Of a DNA stretch of 64,000 nt, positions 35,906 through 47,998 are shown one piece after another; position 1 is the stretch's first letter; each line of letters starts with the position of its first letter. The notes under the pieces were generated by a model that searched no databases, was not told the origin of the DNA, and worked only from the letters and a program-made list of their open reading frames with translations. This stretch comes from Climacteris rufus (Eukaryota; Chordata; Aves; Passeriformes; Climacteridae). Where the stretch lies: NCBI GenBank assembly GCA_013398175.1, contig VZRZ01006181.1, positions 2,553,261-2,617,260 on the forward strand. Reading direction: 5' to 3'. The translations under genes and the position numbers were made by a program.

Positions 35906-36110
35906 CCCATTAAGGGCCACTGTTGGCTTCAGTGGCTTCAAGATTTGGTCCTAATTGCACAAACACAAAGCCATTACAAGACTGTAGTCTGACAGAGCAG
36001 CTTTCTTTTTTACAGGATATATAATTTCTTTAATTAAGGAGGCTTATCTACATGCTAATAATTAGAAAAATATTGTCCATTCCTATTCTCATTTCATTCT
36101 GATATCCTGG
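35906..36110. other. AT-rich block, candidate regulatory element
   Basis: Non-repetitive AT-rich sequence with several homeodomain-like cores (TTTAATTAAGG near 36030, CTAATAATTAG near 36055) and GATA-like TTATCT. It resembles conserved noncoding elements in composition, and conservation is untested. Confidence 0.28.
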
Positions 36111-36235
36111 TGCGCTGGATATAAGTGGGAGGTGAGAATGAGCAAAGATGTGTATGCACTATGAGATCAACAATGCACAGGCATATCAAAAAGACAGGTC
36201 CTTGCCCATGAGGGGATTATAATCTAATTTATTAT
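36110..36235 (-). repeat. Old L3/CR1-like repeat 3' segment
   Basis: On the minus strand the segment reads ATTAGATTATAATCCCCTCA, then GGGCAAGGACCTGTCTTTTT, matching the order of a common amniote repeat motif (TTAGATTGTAAGCTC then GGGCAGGGACTGTCTTTTTG). It is clearly diverged. The exact family is uncertain. Confidence 0.6.
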
Positions 36236-36258
36236 ATGGATTGCAGCAGCGCATTACA

Positions 36259-36261
<3 letters not shown>

Positions 36262-36308
<47 letters not shown>
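36262..36308 (+). repeat. Uninterrupted run of 47 A
   Basis: A pure A homopolymer followed by GAAAGAAG. The preceding repeat lies in the opposite orientation, and I see no target duplication, so it is not clearly a retroposon tail. Its assembled length may be inexact. Confidence 0.95.
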
Positions 36309-36310
<2 letters not shown>

Positions 36311-39300
36311 AAGAAGTTCATTTTATAGGAAGGATCAGGAATGTAGCATCAAACCCTGATCAAGAAGGGAGGGGTCCACACTGATTTTCACAGGCTTTGG
36401 ATCAGCAGTCTGCAATAGCTGAACACATTTCAGGCTATATACACATTTTGTTTGCTCTCTAATTATTAATTTAGAAAGGACATTTAGTCAGGGAGGGGAC
36501 TGGATGATAAAGGTCCCTGAGAGCTGTCTGGAAAAAATGAACAAGAAGGGATTTATGGAATGAGAGGGATAGAGTCCAGAAGGTTGTCTCCTGTTGACAG
36601 AGTACAGTGGGAGAAGGTAAGGGGCCAGTAGGAAGAAGAGGTCAAGGCTGAATGAGTTAACAGTGTCAAGGACACAGCCAGCAATGGACCACAGGGTGGG
36701 AAAATGTGCAAAGAAACTCCTTAAGAGAAGATCAATATGGAAACAAAATGCAAAACTCAAGGAAGGAATAAATAACTGGGGAATCAAGCTACCACTGCTG
36801 TTTCTTCCTCCTCCTGCATATTGCAGATAACAACAAAGAGCTCAAAATCTTTGTGTATTGATTAAACTTATTATAAAATGACATCAAGAATAGGAACAAA
36901 TTGTCAAACTCAACTTGCATTTTCAAGTTTTTAGTGGATAAACACTTTGGTCATCTTCCTCAGTAAAAAAAAAAAGTATTCCACCATTGATCAATGCTAA
37001 TGGCTTTCAATAAAGGCTAATTAAGTTATGCTTTAAGATTGGACAGAGCATAAGCCAAGTCCCAAGCATGCCCTAAAGCCAGTCTGAGGGGAAAAGAGAA
37101 AGGGATCTTACCCGCATGAAGCTACGGGGGATTATTTCACCTACTGCAATCTTTAATAAGACTATCAATCAGCCAGGAGGGATGTTTATCCCTGTCTCCC
37201 AACATGTCATATAGAGGCATTCATTCCCCAGACATGAGCAAATAATGAATTGTTCTTTGAACCAAGAGGAAGATGAGGCCCATCTAGTCACCACCTCAAT
37301 CAAAATGGAAAGCACCAAGTAAAAAAATATAACCCAAGGCAAGACAGGAGAGCAAAACAGATTAAATAGATGTATAAATATTCATACATAATAAGAGATG
37401 GGATTGGAGCAAAAGAATAAACCTGAACAAACCTAAAGGACAATCCAAGAGATTTCTTGAACTTGGTAATGGGAGAGACACATAAATTGTTATTGGCATC
37501 TTAACTTCTGCTGAACATCAGTGTAATGAGTAAAGCAAGGAGTGGGAGCCGAGACCCAGAAATCAGAACTGTCTCTGCTGCCTCACACTGCTTGATCTAC
37601 TGAGACATTAAAGGAGACCCCCAGCTTTCTTTAAATTTTTTTTTTTTTTAATTTGAAAAAGCATCTGTTCTTCATGGTTGCAGATAAAAGCTTGGAAACA
37701 CAAAGCTATTGCACCCTAAAGGCAAGTGAAATTAACTCACACCTTGTTATTTTGAAACACTTAGCTTAAACTCTTAGGACTGATCTCTGTGGGAACAGTC
37801 AGAGTCTCTTGTTTTGTGAGTGCTTAGGACTGAGAAGGAAGAGGGGACAGAACCAATTCTTTCTGCACAGCACTTAGAGCAGGTAAGGAGAAAAGGAGCA
37901 GAAAAGATGGAGGTGACAGACATAAGAAAGAGCTACCTTTGTTTTGTTAAACCCAGGTGTCTGTGATATTTACAACATCCTTAATATTTGTTTTGGCTCT
38001 TTTCAGTCTCTTTTACACAGCAATCTACAACCCCCAAAGGGGATCATACTGCTCAAAAGAGCTGCAGTATCTTGTACCTATATGTGTGTGTGACACTGCA
38101 CTTCAAATCACTCTTCAGAAGCTGCTATATGCATTGTGTTCACCACCATGCTAATTCTACAGCCACATTTGCAAAGATAATACCTTGACTTTGCCTGATG
38201 GTGAAATCGTTGAAACTTTCATTTCAAGAGTGGCATATGAAGAAGCAAAGGATGGTAATTTTTAAGTAAAAATGGATTAAAAGTGATGCAGCTCTTGAGC
38301 TTTCTAGTGCAAGCTCTCCTACTTCAAACTGCAAAGAACAGTGGCCATTAGTGGTGCATTGCATATTACACTAGGAAAATGTGCTTGAGACTCAGACTGA
38401 GTTATTTTACTATTCAGTTCATTTTTGTTACTGATCTCTACTTTTTAACAGTTCTAGTGCTAACATCATCATGCATAAATGGTCAGATTGATCGTTCAAA
38501 TCCTGAAGTGACAAGCAATTATTTAAATCATCTTTACTCAAAGGTTAATAAATCTTGTTTGTTCCCTTATCCTTATGAACTGTGGTATGCATGAGAGGTA
38601 ATTAAAATGGGTGTCAGTGGAGGTGTGCACTTAGTAGGAATGCAGCTCTTGGTCCACACAAATTTAATATAGGGTCATTGAAATAATAGGAAAAATAGTC
38701 ACAACAATCTAAGGAAATCAGCAAAACAAGCTGTTGGGGAAAGTAATATATTTTCTTAGAGAATTTGATACAATTAAAAAATGATGAAGCTTTCAGGCAC
38801 ACAAACTCTTCTTATTGCCCTCCCTTCTCCTGCCCTCAGTATCAGTCAGTCTAATAAAAGATATTGCAACTCCTTACAAGCCTTGCTTCATTTACAGAGA
38901 TATGAACTTGTGATCAGGTGAAAAAAATGCGACAAGCGGGACTGGCCATGCAAGCAAACCGGATCCTGAATTATTGAAAGGCAACCATGTGTCTGCCACC
39001 CCAGCAAACAGAGACAAACAATAAGAGAGAAAGTCAGAGGAGCAGTGTCTCTGGTCCTCTGCCTTTCAGCCCAGGTGCCTGTCTTTTATTTGCATCCACA
39101 TTTATTAGTGGCTTACTAAAAGAGATCATTGATGTGCACAGTCTCACAGGCATTGCCTCTGTGTACGGGCTCACTCCCTCTTATTTTCTGCTGTCTGTCA
39201 TGTAAAACTGGGGAAAACAAAATGGAGAATTGGTCAGGATTTGGCCTGTGTTCCTACCCATGTCTGGGTTGGACCTCAAGATGATGCAAACTTATGGAGA

Positions 39301-39509
39301 CCTACTGAACTCAGGTGGGTCTGCTGAGTTATGCCAGTGAAGGATCCAGCTTGTTTACTTATCAGCTGCTTATGTCTTACATGATGAATGGTTCCTGTAC
39401 TGACAGCTAATAAAAGATGTATTTATGTAAATGAGAGAGAGACCGCATGCTCTCCAACGTTAGAAAGGATTGTTGTCTCCACAAAATATATCAATTGAAA
39501 GACAGACAG
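36309..39509. other. Intergenic sequence, no gene recognised
   Basis: No exon or transposon is recognised. AT-rich unique blocks near 36990-37210 and 38400-38560 carry several TAAT-type cores and could include regulatory elements. Confidence 0.4.
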
Positions 39510-39626
39510 NNNNNNNNNNNNNNNNNNNNNNNNNNNNNNNNNNNNNNNNNNNNTGGGGCTTTCTGAAAAGAAAAACCCCACAAAAGGTTTTTTTTTTTTT
39601 TTTTTTGTTGTTGTTGTTGTTGTTGT
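39510..39626. repeat. Assembly gap plus T-tract and (GTT)n
   Basis: 44 N (39510-39553) follow a GACAGACAG stretch. After 34 unique bases there is a 19-T run (39588-39606) and then GTT units to 39626. The gap probably hides a short simple repeat. Frames that cross it are not genes. Confidence 0.93.
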
Positions 39627-42159
39627 ATAACAAATGCAAACTTTCAGCCTGGAGAAGGTCTTGGATTCCCAAAGGCTTTTCTGCTGTGGGTTTTTTTCCT
39701 CCAAACGTGTCAGTTCATCTAATAAAAGAGACTTCCCAGCCTGAAAACCTCACTTTGCTTACACCTTGAAACATTCATACCACTTCTATAACAGCTTATA
39801 TCAGCTATTCCCTAATGATGGTTTCTTAGCAGCAAGTGGGGGTCTAATATTCACCATCTTCGGATATGTGAGAATTGCATATGTGTGTTGCAAATGCCTG
39901 AGAACATGCAAGATCAGCTTGTGTTCCTCCCCAAAAGGGAAACTACGAATCAGTCACAATATACAGCTGCAACGTAACAATAACTATTGTCCTTTCATTT
40001 TCTGTGACAACTGGAACACAAACACTGAACAGCAGGACAAAGGAGTTGTGTCAACATGCAGGAGGATTTCAGAGTGCTTACAGATATGAGTCATCCCGGT
40101 CTGTTATGGAACACTAAACCTTTGGCATTATGAGAGTTTCTCAGTGGTTTGATTCTCTTTATTTTTGTCTTAATTGCTTCACCTCATCACTTCAGATGGC
40201 GTGAAAGGAATGCATTCAATGCTTGTAGAAAAAAAGGGGCTCTTTCAGGACTGTAGAGAATGGTCAGATTTCCCCAGGCGTCTCATCTGACTTATTAATT
40301 CTTAGTCCCTGCTATACATAAACACAAACTCACACTTAAATATAAAATCTTCTATTTGCATTACAGGTGAGAAAAATGTTGTCAAGATACAGCAGGAGAA
40401 AAGCTTTTGGGACTTGTTATAGGTATATACATTAACACAAGCATCTTCTCTGACTAAGGCTTTCCAATGTATTTAGAGTTTGACCTCTTTCATATATTAA
40501 TTCATACTACTGCTTACTCTGTGGTACCCCTTTCTTTACTGTTAGGCACTTTTCCATTATTGTCTTTAACAAAACATCTTGTGTCTCTCCTCATAATTAA
40601 AAGAAATACTCATCTCCCTTCCCTGGCCTTTTGGGACTTGAATGAGAAAGTGTTGCCCTACTTCCTTTCCCCATTGTTACTCTGGGTGCACAGTCATCAT
40701 CTCTAAATACAGTTTAAGATCACTGATTCTGTATTTGGTAACAATAGGGCAGAATTTGGCACACTACACAGGGGTGAGGTCATTTGGTAGAGCAGAGAAT
40801 CCACGGGGATGTGTGGCTGTGTTGTTTGTTATTAATCTGCTCCTCATAGGAACTCGTTTGCTGTGTTCGTTTTTAATCTAACAAGTATTTTGAGCATCAT
40901 TCATTTTCTGGACAGATGATTTGCTCCATTGTCCTAAATACCGGTGCTAGAGCCTCAGAAGGACTTGGCAGGGCTGGTGGGCAGGACTGTGCTTTCTTTT
41001 GGAAGCTGTGTTTCATTGCCTGTTGGAGCACATCTAACTCCTTGTGGGCTTAATGGTGGAGAGCAGCATTTCCAACATCAGTCGTTTTGCACTGGGGTGT
41101 CCTTTCTCCTGTGCTGATAACACATAGATTCTCCCTCCTACCCAGTCACCTCCTGCACTGCTCATCTGTCACACCCAGCTAATAAACTGGAAGCACCTCC
41201 TGCCCTGATCATGGCCTTGCATATTTAAGTCATTAGAGCCAGGCACTTGGCGCACACTGGGGCTGTGATGAAAGCTGATCACACAAGAAATGCAGCAATC
41301 ATTCTGCAGCCAATACTGTCTAAATCCCCATCCCACTTTTATTTGAGTCCCTGCCACGGGCAGTATTGAACTGGACTAATGCACAGCAGAAAGTAAATGC
41401 TTATTGAAGAACTGCTCAAGTTTTATCTAGCCACATATTAAATGATCTTGAATTTGGGGCAGAGATGGGCAAGGCAAGAAAACAAAGCAGCAATGATCTG
41501 TCTGACAGGGCTTTGGAGTGGAGCCGTAACAGTCAAGTCTCCGTGCTTATGTATGCATGTGGTGGAGGGAGAGGGGGATGCACAAAGGGAGGGGAAGCCA
41601 GGCAAGGGGAATATATCTGTATGAGCTAATCTGTTTCTCTTGCTTTCCTCTTCCCCTCCCCATCTCCCTTTTTCTGCCTCTCTCTCCTGGGAGATGACTC
41701 ACACCTGCTCTGCCCTGATACTACCATTTCCATCAGAAGTACACAGTCACTCTGAAGTCACCCAAGCTGTTCTGTGTTAGATCCCTGCATTGCTTACATC
41801 TGCTCTTTGGTGTGCAGGGTTCAAGTGCTGTGATGGGCAGCATGCCTGTAACTCAGCACAGACTCATGAAATCCAGCCACCTGCCTGTGACACACTGATG
41901 TCTTGAAGGCATCCTGGGCTTCTGAGTGCTCCACCCTACTGGGAGCACCGTTTCAGGGCAGGTTGATGAATTATTTTCTGTATCAGAGAGACGGTCTTTA
42001 TAAGGACCCAGGCAAAGCATTTATCAGTTGACATCAGGTCTTCAAATAGACAAATGACTTTTCAGTTTTAAAGGTCTGAGTCATTTCATCTGCATCTGAC
42101 CTTATTCCACCTACACCTCCCACCTTAGCTAAAACATTCTATTTCACCTGCATATAAAC
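39627..42159. other. Intergenic sequence, no gene recognised
   Basis: No exon, RNA gene or transposon is recognised. Open frames are short. Confidence 0.45.
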
Positions 42160-42350
42160 AACCACTGTGGCATCCTCTAATGCTTTCTAAGCAGGATCCC
42201 AAAGTACTTTAAAAACGTTAATGGATGAAGAGTCAGGACCTTACCACAATGTGGGTAACCATTATTTTAATTTACATTTTAGGAAACTAAGGGCATAGAG
42301 ATAATCAGCATCTTCCCCAAGGCTATGTAACAAGTAGAGACAGAATGCTG
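42160..42350 (-). repeat. Old MIR/L3-like fragment
   Basis: The plus text runs GATCCCAAAGTACTTTAAAA, then TTTACATTTTAGGAAACTAA, GGGCATAGAGA, CCCCAAGGCTATG and AGTAGAGACAGAATGC. This is the reversed order of the well-known core (CTGTGTGACCTTGGGCAAG..CTCAGTTTCCTCATCTGTAAA). It is diverged but the block order is convincing. Confidence 0.7.
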
Positions 42351-43856
42351 GAGAGGAATGGGGCAACATAGTCCAGCACTGTATTTGAGAGTCAAAACCA
42401 TTCTCCAGCTCAATGAAAAGGATAAGCAGGCATTTTGCATCCATTAGTTCTGCAAAGCTTTGCAGAATTTCTGTGAATTTCAGTTTCAAGTGCGCCTGTG
42501 TACTTTAGGGACATTCAGTGATAATAATTGAATTTGGCCACCTTTGTGGCTCTAAACAAGGCTATAGATTGAACTAAAGCTCAGGAAACCTCAGAGGCTG
42601 CTGGGTCCCGATGTCCACTGAAATATCACATGGGAAAAACTGCATATTATTTAGAAAGTCAACAAGAAGATATAATTCACCCTTATTATCCTGCAATTGT
42701 TTTTATTTCTTTGTGGGTACACGTAAAATACCAATCACTGTAGTATCCAGAGCTCCTTACAGGTATTATCAAAGACAGGATTGTTTGACTTGAGCTGTCA
42801 GCAGCAAGTTCTCTATGTGCATAGATACTGCACTTATCCAGCACACAATTCTACAGCAGGAAGCTAGAATTATCTCAAGAATATGACAAATGAAGGCGTG
42901 GTGGGTTTTCCTAACTAGGAAGATGTTTTCCTTCAGATACGATCCCTGTACTGTGCTCTGACAGTTGCAAGCTTAAGGTTGATCTCCAGGAGAAGCCAGA
43001 TCCAAGGTGTGTGCCTTTTGTAGTGGCAGCTAAAGTTCCTGGAAGAGGCTTCCTGGGAACATGTGTGTCCCCTTCAACCACAGCTGCCACTCCAGCTCTT
43101 AGGAAAATGGGTGGCCAAGCCATCTGCCCATCACAGCATGTATGATCTAACTTTTGGAAGTACTGAGAACCTTTATTGACATAAACCCAGTCTTACAAAC
43201 AATCAGGAGAAAGAGGAATTTCCTTTCTCCTTAACACGAGAGAGGCAGCCATCCTTTTACAATTAAAATAATCATGAGCATATGTCTGACTTTTTGCATA
43301 AGGCAGTAAAATTACATCCACAGTTACATTTCACTCTCTTTTTCTTTGGGAAATATGATCCCGAAATAGAGCCTTGCCCTTTCCCAGTGATAATTTTCCT
43401 GTTCTGTTATAGGAGGGATAGAATAACAGTTCAGCACAGGTTTCCAAGAGGGCTTTTACATCTCTATAGAGGGAAGGATGCATACTTTTCTTTCTAGAGA
43501 TTTTTATCTCTGTTTGGTTCAGACATTCATTGTTCCAGATTTCACTGGAAGTTCCATTAAAAGGCCTCTTTCATATATACTCCAGAGTTTTTCTTCAAAT
43601 TGACAGTCCCTCACCAAGGCCCTGGATTTATACTCTGCCTTCTTCTCTGCCTCTCCTGGATGCCTGTCTTCTATCACTTTGTTCAAGCTATCATGTACCT
43701 ACCTCCTCGGCTTTCTACCCCCTAAAACGCTGCTTTGATTCATCCATTTCTGCTTCAGTTTTCACTCTGGCATTGATCAGCAGAGGCATTTGGGAACTAC
43801 AAAATCTACCCCATCCCTCCAGCCTGACACTGATCACTCTCAGCAGGTGCATCTTA
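42351..43856. other. Intergenic sequence, no gene recognised
   Basis: No exon or transposon is recognised. A 135-codon frame at 43530-43937 (+) ends inside the adjacent LTR and has no domain. Confidence 0.45.
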
Positions 43857-44046
43857 CAGTCTATCCCTGTTTTGCCTGGGATAGAGTTAATTTTCTTCCT
43901 ACTAGTTGGTACACTACTGTGTTTTGGATTAGTATGAGAATAATGTTGATAACACAGGGATGTTTCAGTTGTTGCTAAGCAGTGCTTACCATAAGTCAAG
44001 GACTTTTCAGTTTCCCATGCTCTGCCAGTGAGCAGGTGCACAAGAA

Positions 44047-45356
44047 TCTTAAGTGTGATCACGGCACACATACAGGGAAACCAAGGGATCAGACCCAGCC
44101 AGCATGGGCTTAGAGGGCAGCTCCTGCCTCACCAACCTGATCTCTTTTTATGATCAGGTGACCCACTTAGTGGATGAAGGAAAGCCTGTGGATATTGTCT
44201 ACCTGGATTTCAACAAAGCCTTTGACACTGTCTCCCTCAGCATACTCCTGGAAAAGCTGGCAGCCCACAGCTTGGACAGGTGCACTCTTTGCTGGGCCAA
44301 GAACTGGCTGGATGGCCAGGCCCAGAGAGTGGTGGAGAATGGTGCTGCATCCAGCTGGCATGTGGTCAGTAGTGGTGTCCCCCAGAGATCACTGTTGGGG
44401 CCAGTCCTATTCAATATCTTTATTGATGATGTGGATGAGGAGATAAAGTCTACTGTTAGTAAATTCAGGGACAGCACCAAGTTGGGTGTGAATGTTGATC
44501 TGCTGATCTGTTGATGTGGAGGGTAGGAAGGCTCTGCAGAGGGATCTGGACAGGCTGGATCAATGGGCTGAGACCAACGGTATGAGTTTCAACAAGACAA
44601 GTACTGGCTCCTGCACTTTGGCCACAACAACCCCAAGGAGTGCTATGGGCTTGGGGCAGAGTAGCTGGAAAGCTGCCCAGCAGAAAAGGACCTGGGGGTG
44701 GTGGTCAACAGCAGCTGAACATGAGCCAGCTGTGCCCAGGTGGCCAAGAAGGCCAATGGCATCCTGGCCTGGATCAGCAATAGTGTGGCCAGCAGGATGG
44801 GACCAGTGATTGTCTGTCTGTACTTGGCACTAGTGAGGCCACACCTTGAATCCTGTGTCCAGTTCTGGGCCCCTCACAATAAGAAGGACATTGAGGTGCT
44901 GGAGTGAGTTCAGAGAAGGGCCAATGGAGCTGGGGAAGGGTGTGAAGTGCATATCTTCAACGAGTAGTTGAGGGAGACGGGGTTGTTTAGCCCAGAGAAG
45001 AGGAAGCTCATGCGAGACCCTAACACTCTCTACAGCTCCCTGAAAGGAGGGTGTAGCCAGGTGGGGGTCAGTCTCTTCTTCCAGGCAACCAGAAACAGGA
45101 CAAGAGGAAACAGTCTTAAGCTGTGCCAGAAAAGGTTTAGTTTGGACATTAGGAAGAATTTCTTCACAGAAAGAGTGGTTAAACATTGGACTGGGCTGCC
45201 CAGAGAGGTGGTGGAGCCACCATTCCCGGCAGTGTTTAAGGACTGGACGTGGCACTCAGTGCCATGGTGTAGCTGACATTGCAGTGTTTGGTCATAGGCT
45301 GGGCTTGGTGATCTTGGAGGTCTTTTCCAACCTAATCAGTTCTGTGATTCTGTAAT
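44047..45356 (+). mobile_element. CR1 LINE, 5'-truncated, inserted in an LTR
   Basis: About 1.3 kb of CR1 running from the reverse transcriptase region to the 3' terminus. The 3' end has GATCTTGGAGGTCTTTTCCA and finishes CTGTGATTCTGTAA, the ATTCTRTG-type tail. LTR sequence stops directly at its left edge and resumes directly at its right edge, so the CR1 is younger than the LTR. CR1 normally makes no clear target duplication, and none is seen. The frame is broken into pieces at about 44104-44514, 44516-44809 and 44968-45276. Confidence 0.93.
44104..44514 (+). pseudogene. CR1 reverse transcriptase remnant
   Basis: This 136-codon frame holds the central part of a non-LTR retrotransposon reverse transcriptase, the enzyme that would copy CR1 RNA into DNA at the insertion site. 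Motif A is visible as VYLDFNKAFDTVS (about residues 32-44, with the catalytic-type Asp at 35). Motif B is SGVPQRSLLGP (about 91-101), with Arg where CR1 usually has Gly. Motif C, normally FADD, reads FRDS at about 122-125, so one of the two catalytic aspartates is lost. The frame then ends at a stop, and downstream coding sequence continues only in other frames (44516-44809 and 44968-45276). The 5' part of ORF2 with the endonuclease is absent. It is a dead copy; the displayed ATG is only the first Met in the frame, not a real start. Confidence 0.9.
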
Positions 45357-45760
45357 TTGTGAGGGAGCATTGCTGGGACAAATGACCCAAACTGGCCAAA
45401 GGGATATTCCACACCATAGAATATCATGCTCAGTATGTAAACTGTGAGAAGTTGGCCAGGAGGGGCTGATGGCTGCTCAGGGATGTCCTGGGCATAGGTC
45501 AGCAGGTGATGAACAACTGTACTGTGCTTTACATGTTTCTTTTCGGTTTTATTCTCTTCTCTCTCTCCTCTTCATTACTATTGTTATTATAATTAGTAGC
45601 AGTTTTATACTTTGTTTCAATTATTAAAATGCTCGTATCTCAGCCCATGAGTTTTAGACTTTTCTGATTCTCCTCCCCATCCCATTTCAGGGGAACGGGT
45701 ACTGAGCAAGGGGCTGCGTGGTACACAGCCCCTTTTACCCAGCTGCTTCAAAACACAGTG

Positions 45761-47399
45761 GAGAAGCAGTCAGGCACCACCTCTCAGGGAGTAGCAGGGA
45801 ATGTGGCAGCCAGCAAAATAACCCTTTGTAGTCCTGATTTCCAAGTCTCTTCTAGATATTTTAGGTCTGGATTGGTTTTTGTCACGCTCCTGGGCTATAC
45901 AGGTTGTATCTCAGTAAAGAGAAACAAAGCCTTAAAGAACTGCTCCAAGTACTACCTGCCCAGTGTTGGGATGGAAAAGCACTGGCCACATCTATACTGG
46001 GCTCACCCTCTGAGTCTCTCAGGGGCTCCCAAAAGCCCTTCCACATAGCCTGGGACCCCTTGTTCACACTTTGCTGATGAGCAGCATGGACCTGAGCAGG
46101 TTATGCATCACCTGCCCTTGCAGTCTACGATAATGGGGGCCTGCAGGGAACCATCCCACCCTCTTCCTTTACTTAAAGGTCAGTAACTTGATGTCATCCC
46201 AGGCCCCTGGGATAGATGAAGGCTAGCAGTGCAAGTCTTGATGACTGCAGCAGACTCGCTGTGTGCTGACATGTGCTTCAAGGCATGTCCCCCTGTCCTA
46301 ACGTTGACCCTCCTGCTACCAACCATGGAGGTACTCAAGCTCATAACCACAGAGGTCAAAAGCACAGCTAGGCATTGTTTCTTGGCTGTCCCACAGAGCT
46401 CTAATGTCTCTGTTCTGTGTAAGTCTAGAAAGCACCATTTTGCTTTGCTGTGGCACTGAAATTCTACTCTGGAGCAGCAAGACAGCCCACACTGATGCCT
46501 GATCTGGCATTGCCAGATTTGACTGTCCACCTGCTTCACACACACACTGACATACACACACGATCAGTGCCTCTAAACTTCTAAAAACATGTGGTTGATT
46601 AACATTTAAATGCCAACACAAAAGCCTCTGTTGGCCTGAACTTACACTGATCAATCTTTCCAAGAAAACTAAAACTCCAGCTCGCTTAAGATGGGGCCTG
46701 GCCTCTGGTGATTGATTTCTGATGCACTACCATGTCTCTCTCAGATTAACACCTTTGGACAGTGCCCCTGTGGCTCAGGTGGATAGCAGGACTACACCTG
46801 CTCCCTCTTGGAGGAACCAGGAATTAAAGAGCTTGTTCAGAGAGCACAGAGAGAAAAGCCCTCAACTTGTCTGGGATCATGTCTGAAAAATAAGTGTTCC
46901 AATGGCAGTAAGAAAAAGTATTAAAGTGGCAGGTTTGTACTTTCTACTGAGTAATTGTCTTGCTTTGGTCTTAAGGGGCTAACATAGGAAGGGGAGCTCT
47001 GATGCCTAATTCATTGAATGCATTGGCATTGTCTAAAGACCCTGTGCTTTCTGGCCACCACTGCCTGAGACTTCCTCTAGGAAATCCAAAAATATTTGTA
47101 TCTGTTTGTACTTGTTAACCTTTCTACATCACAACACTGTGTTCATTTGCAGGCTGCTAATCATGTCAGCTAGCAGCTGTGGCCAAGTAGATCCTTACAG
47201 TAGGATCTACCTGACCTACAGTCAGTGAACAAATACATTGCATGAGATGTGTACACATGGCTCTTACCTTGATCCATTAGTATATGTTTCTTCTGGAAGT
47301 TTTACTTCAGAGAATGGCAGCCTGCAGTGGTTGAAAGTGTTAGGACTTTCTTAGAGATGAACCAAGCAGAAAGCACAGACTACCTGCAGTCTACTGTAG
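45761..47399. other. Intergenic sequence, no gene recognised
   Basis: No exon or transposon is recognised. A short CA-rich run occurs at 46541-46563. Confidence 0.45.
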
Positions 47400-47998
47400 A
47401 AATACACAGTTTGTCCACATCTTGGAGACTGTCTACTGCTCTGGCCTTCCCATCTCAGGAGGGGACACAGCAGAGCTGTGAAAGGTTCAGAGAGAGACAA
47501 TGAGGTTGTTAGAAGAGCTTATGTAAAAAGGGATGCCTAAGTCATCTTTAGCCTAGAAATGAGACATTTGATAGGACTCTTAGTAGCAAGTGGCATGAAG
47601 ACGGTAGACACACACTGGCCTTTCTTTTCTGAAACAAGAACCTTTAGCATCAAATGAAGCTAGTAGGTAGATGGTTCAAAATAAACAAAGTAGTTATCTC
47701 CAAAGACACAGATGAACTGGGGAATTCCTTGCCACAAGGTGTACGCAGTGACCGTAGCTGCATTTGGAGAGCTCGACAAATTGGTGGATAATAATAGTCG
47801 TGTGCACAGAAATGAGACCTGGTTCAGGACGTCACTGAGTTGGAAACAGAGCTGAAACTACAGTCAGAGGTAGTGTTATACATACTTTCTCTATTCTGAC
47901 ATGCTTCTTCAGGTATCTGCTTTTGGCCAACAACAGAGCCCACACACTGGGATGGTTAAAACTTTGCCCTAAGCCAGTACTTTTGCTCTTATATTCCT
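47400..47998 (+). mobile_element. Old CR1-type LINE, 3' portion
   Basis: Blocks appear in sense order: GGTTCAGAGAGAGACAATGA, a GAAACAAGAACC block, CATCAAATGAAGCTAGTAGG, TAGATGGTTCAAAATAAACA, GGAATTCCTTGCCACAAGGT, CATGCTTCTTCAGG and TCTGCTTTTGGCCAACAACA. These match the coding end and 3' region of old CR1 families shared by reptiles and birds. Stops and indels are frequent, so it is a fossil without coding capacity. Confidence 0.72.

Larger units (their letters stand above)
43862..45755 (+). mobile_element. Solo LTR split by a CR1 insertion
   Basis: The left part (43862-44046) contains GGGATAGAGTTAATTTTCTT and GTTGATAACACAGGGATGTT. The right part (about 45357-45755) contains GACCCAAACTGGCCAAAGGG and CAGCCCATGAGTTTTA. 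Together these are consecutive pieces of an LTR family I recognise as very common in birds; the joined parts total about 584 bp. The left end reads TA instead of TG, the right end is CA. Flanks CAGTC (43857-43861) and CAGTG (45756-45760) look like a 5-bp duplication with one change. ATTAAA near 45624 may be the polyadenylation signal. No retroviral genes are present. Confidence 0.85.

Noticed and set aside
39423..39769. Open frames crossing the second N gap
   Set aside because: Made of unknown bases, a T-tract and GTT repeats; not coding.
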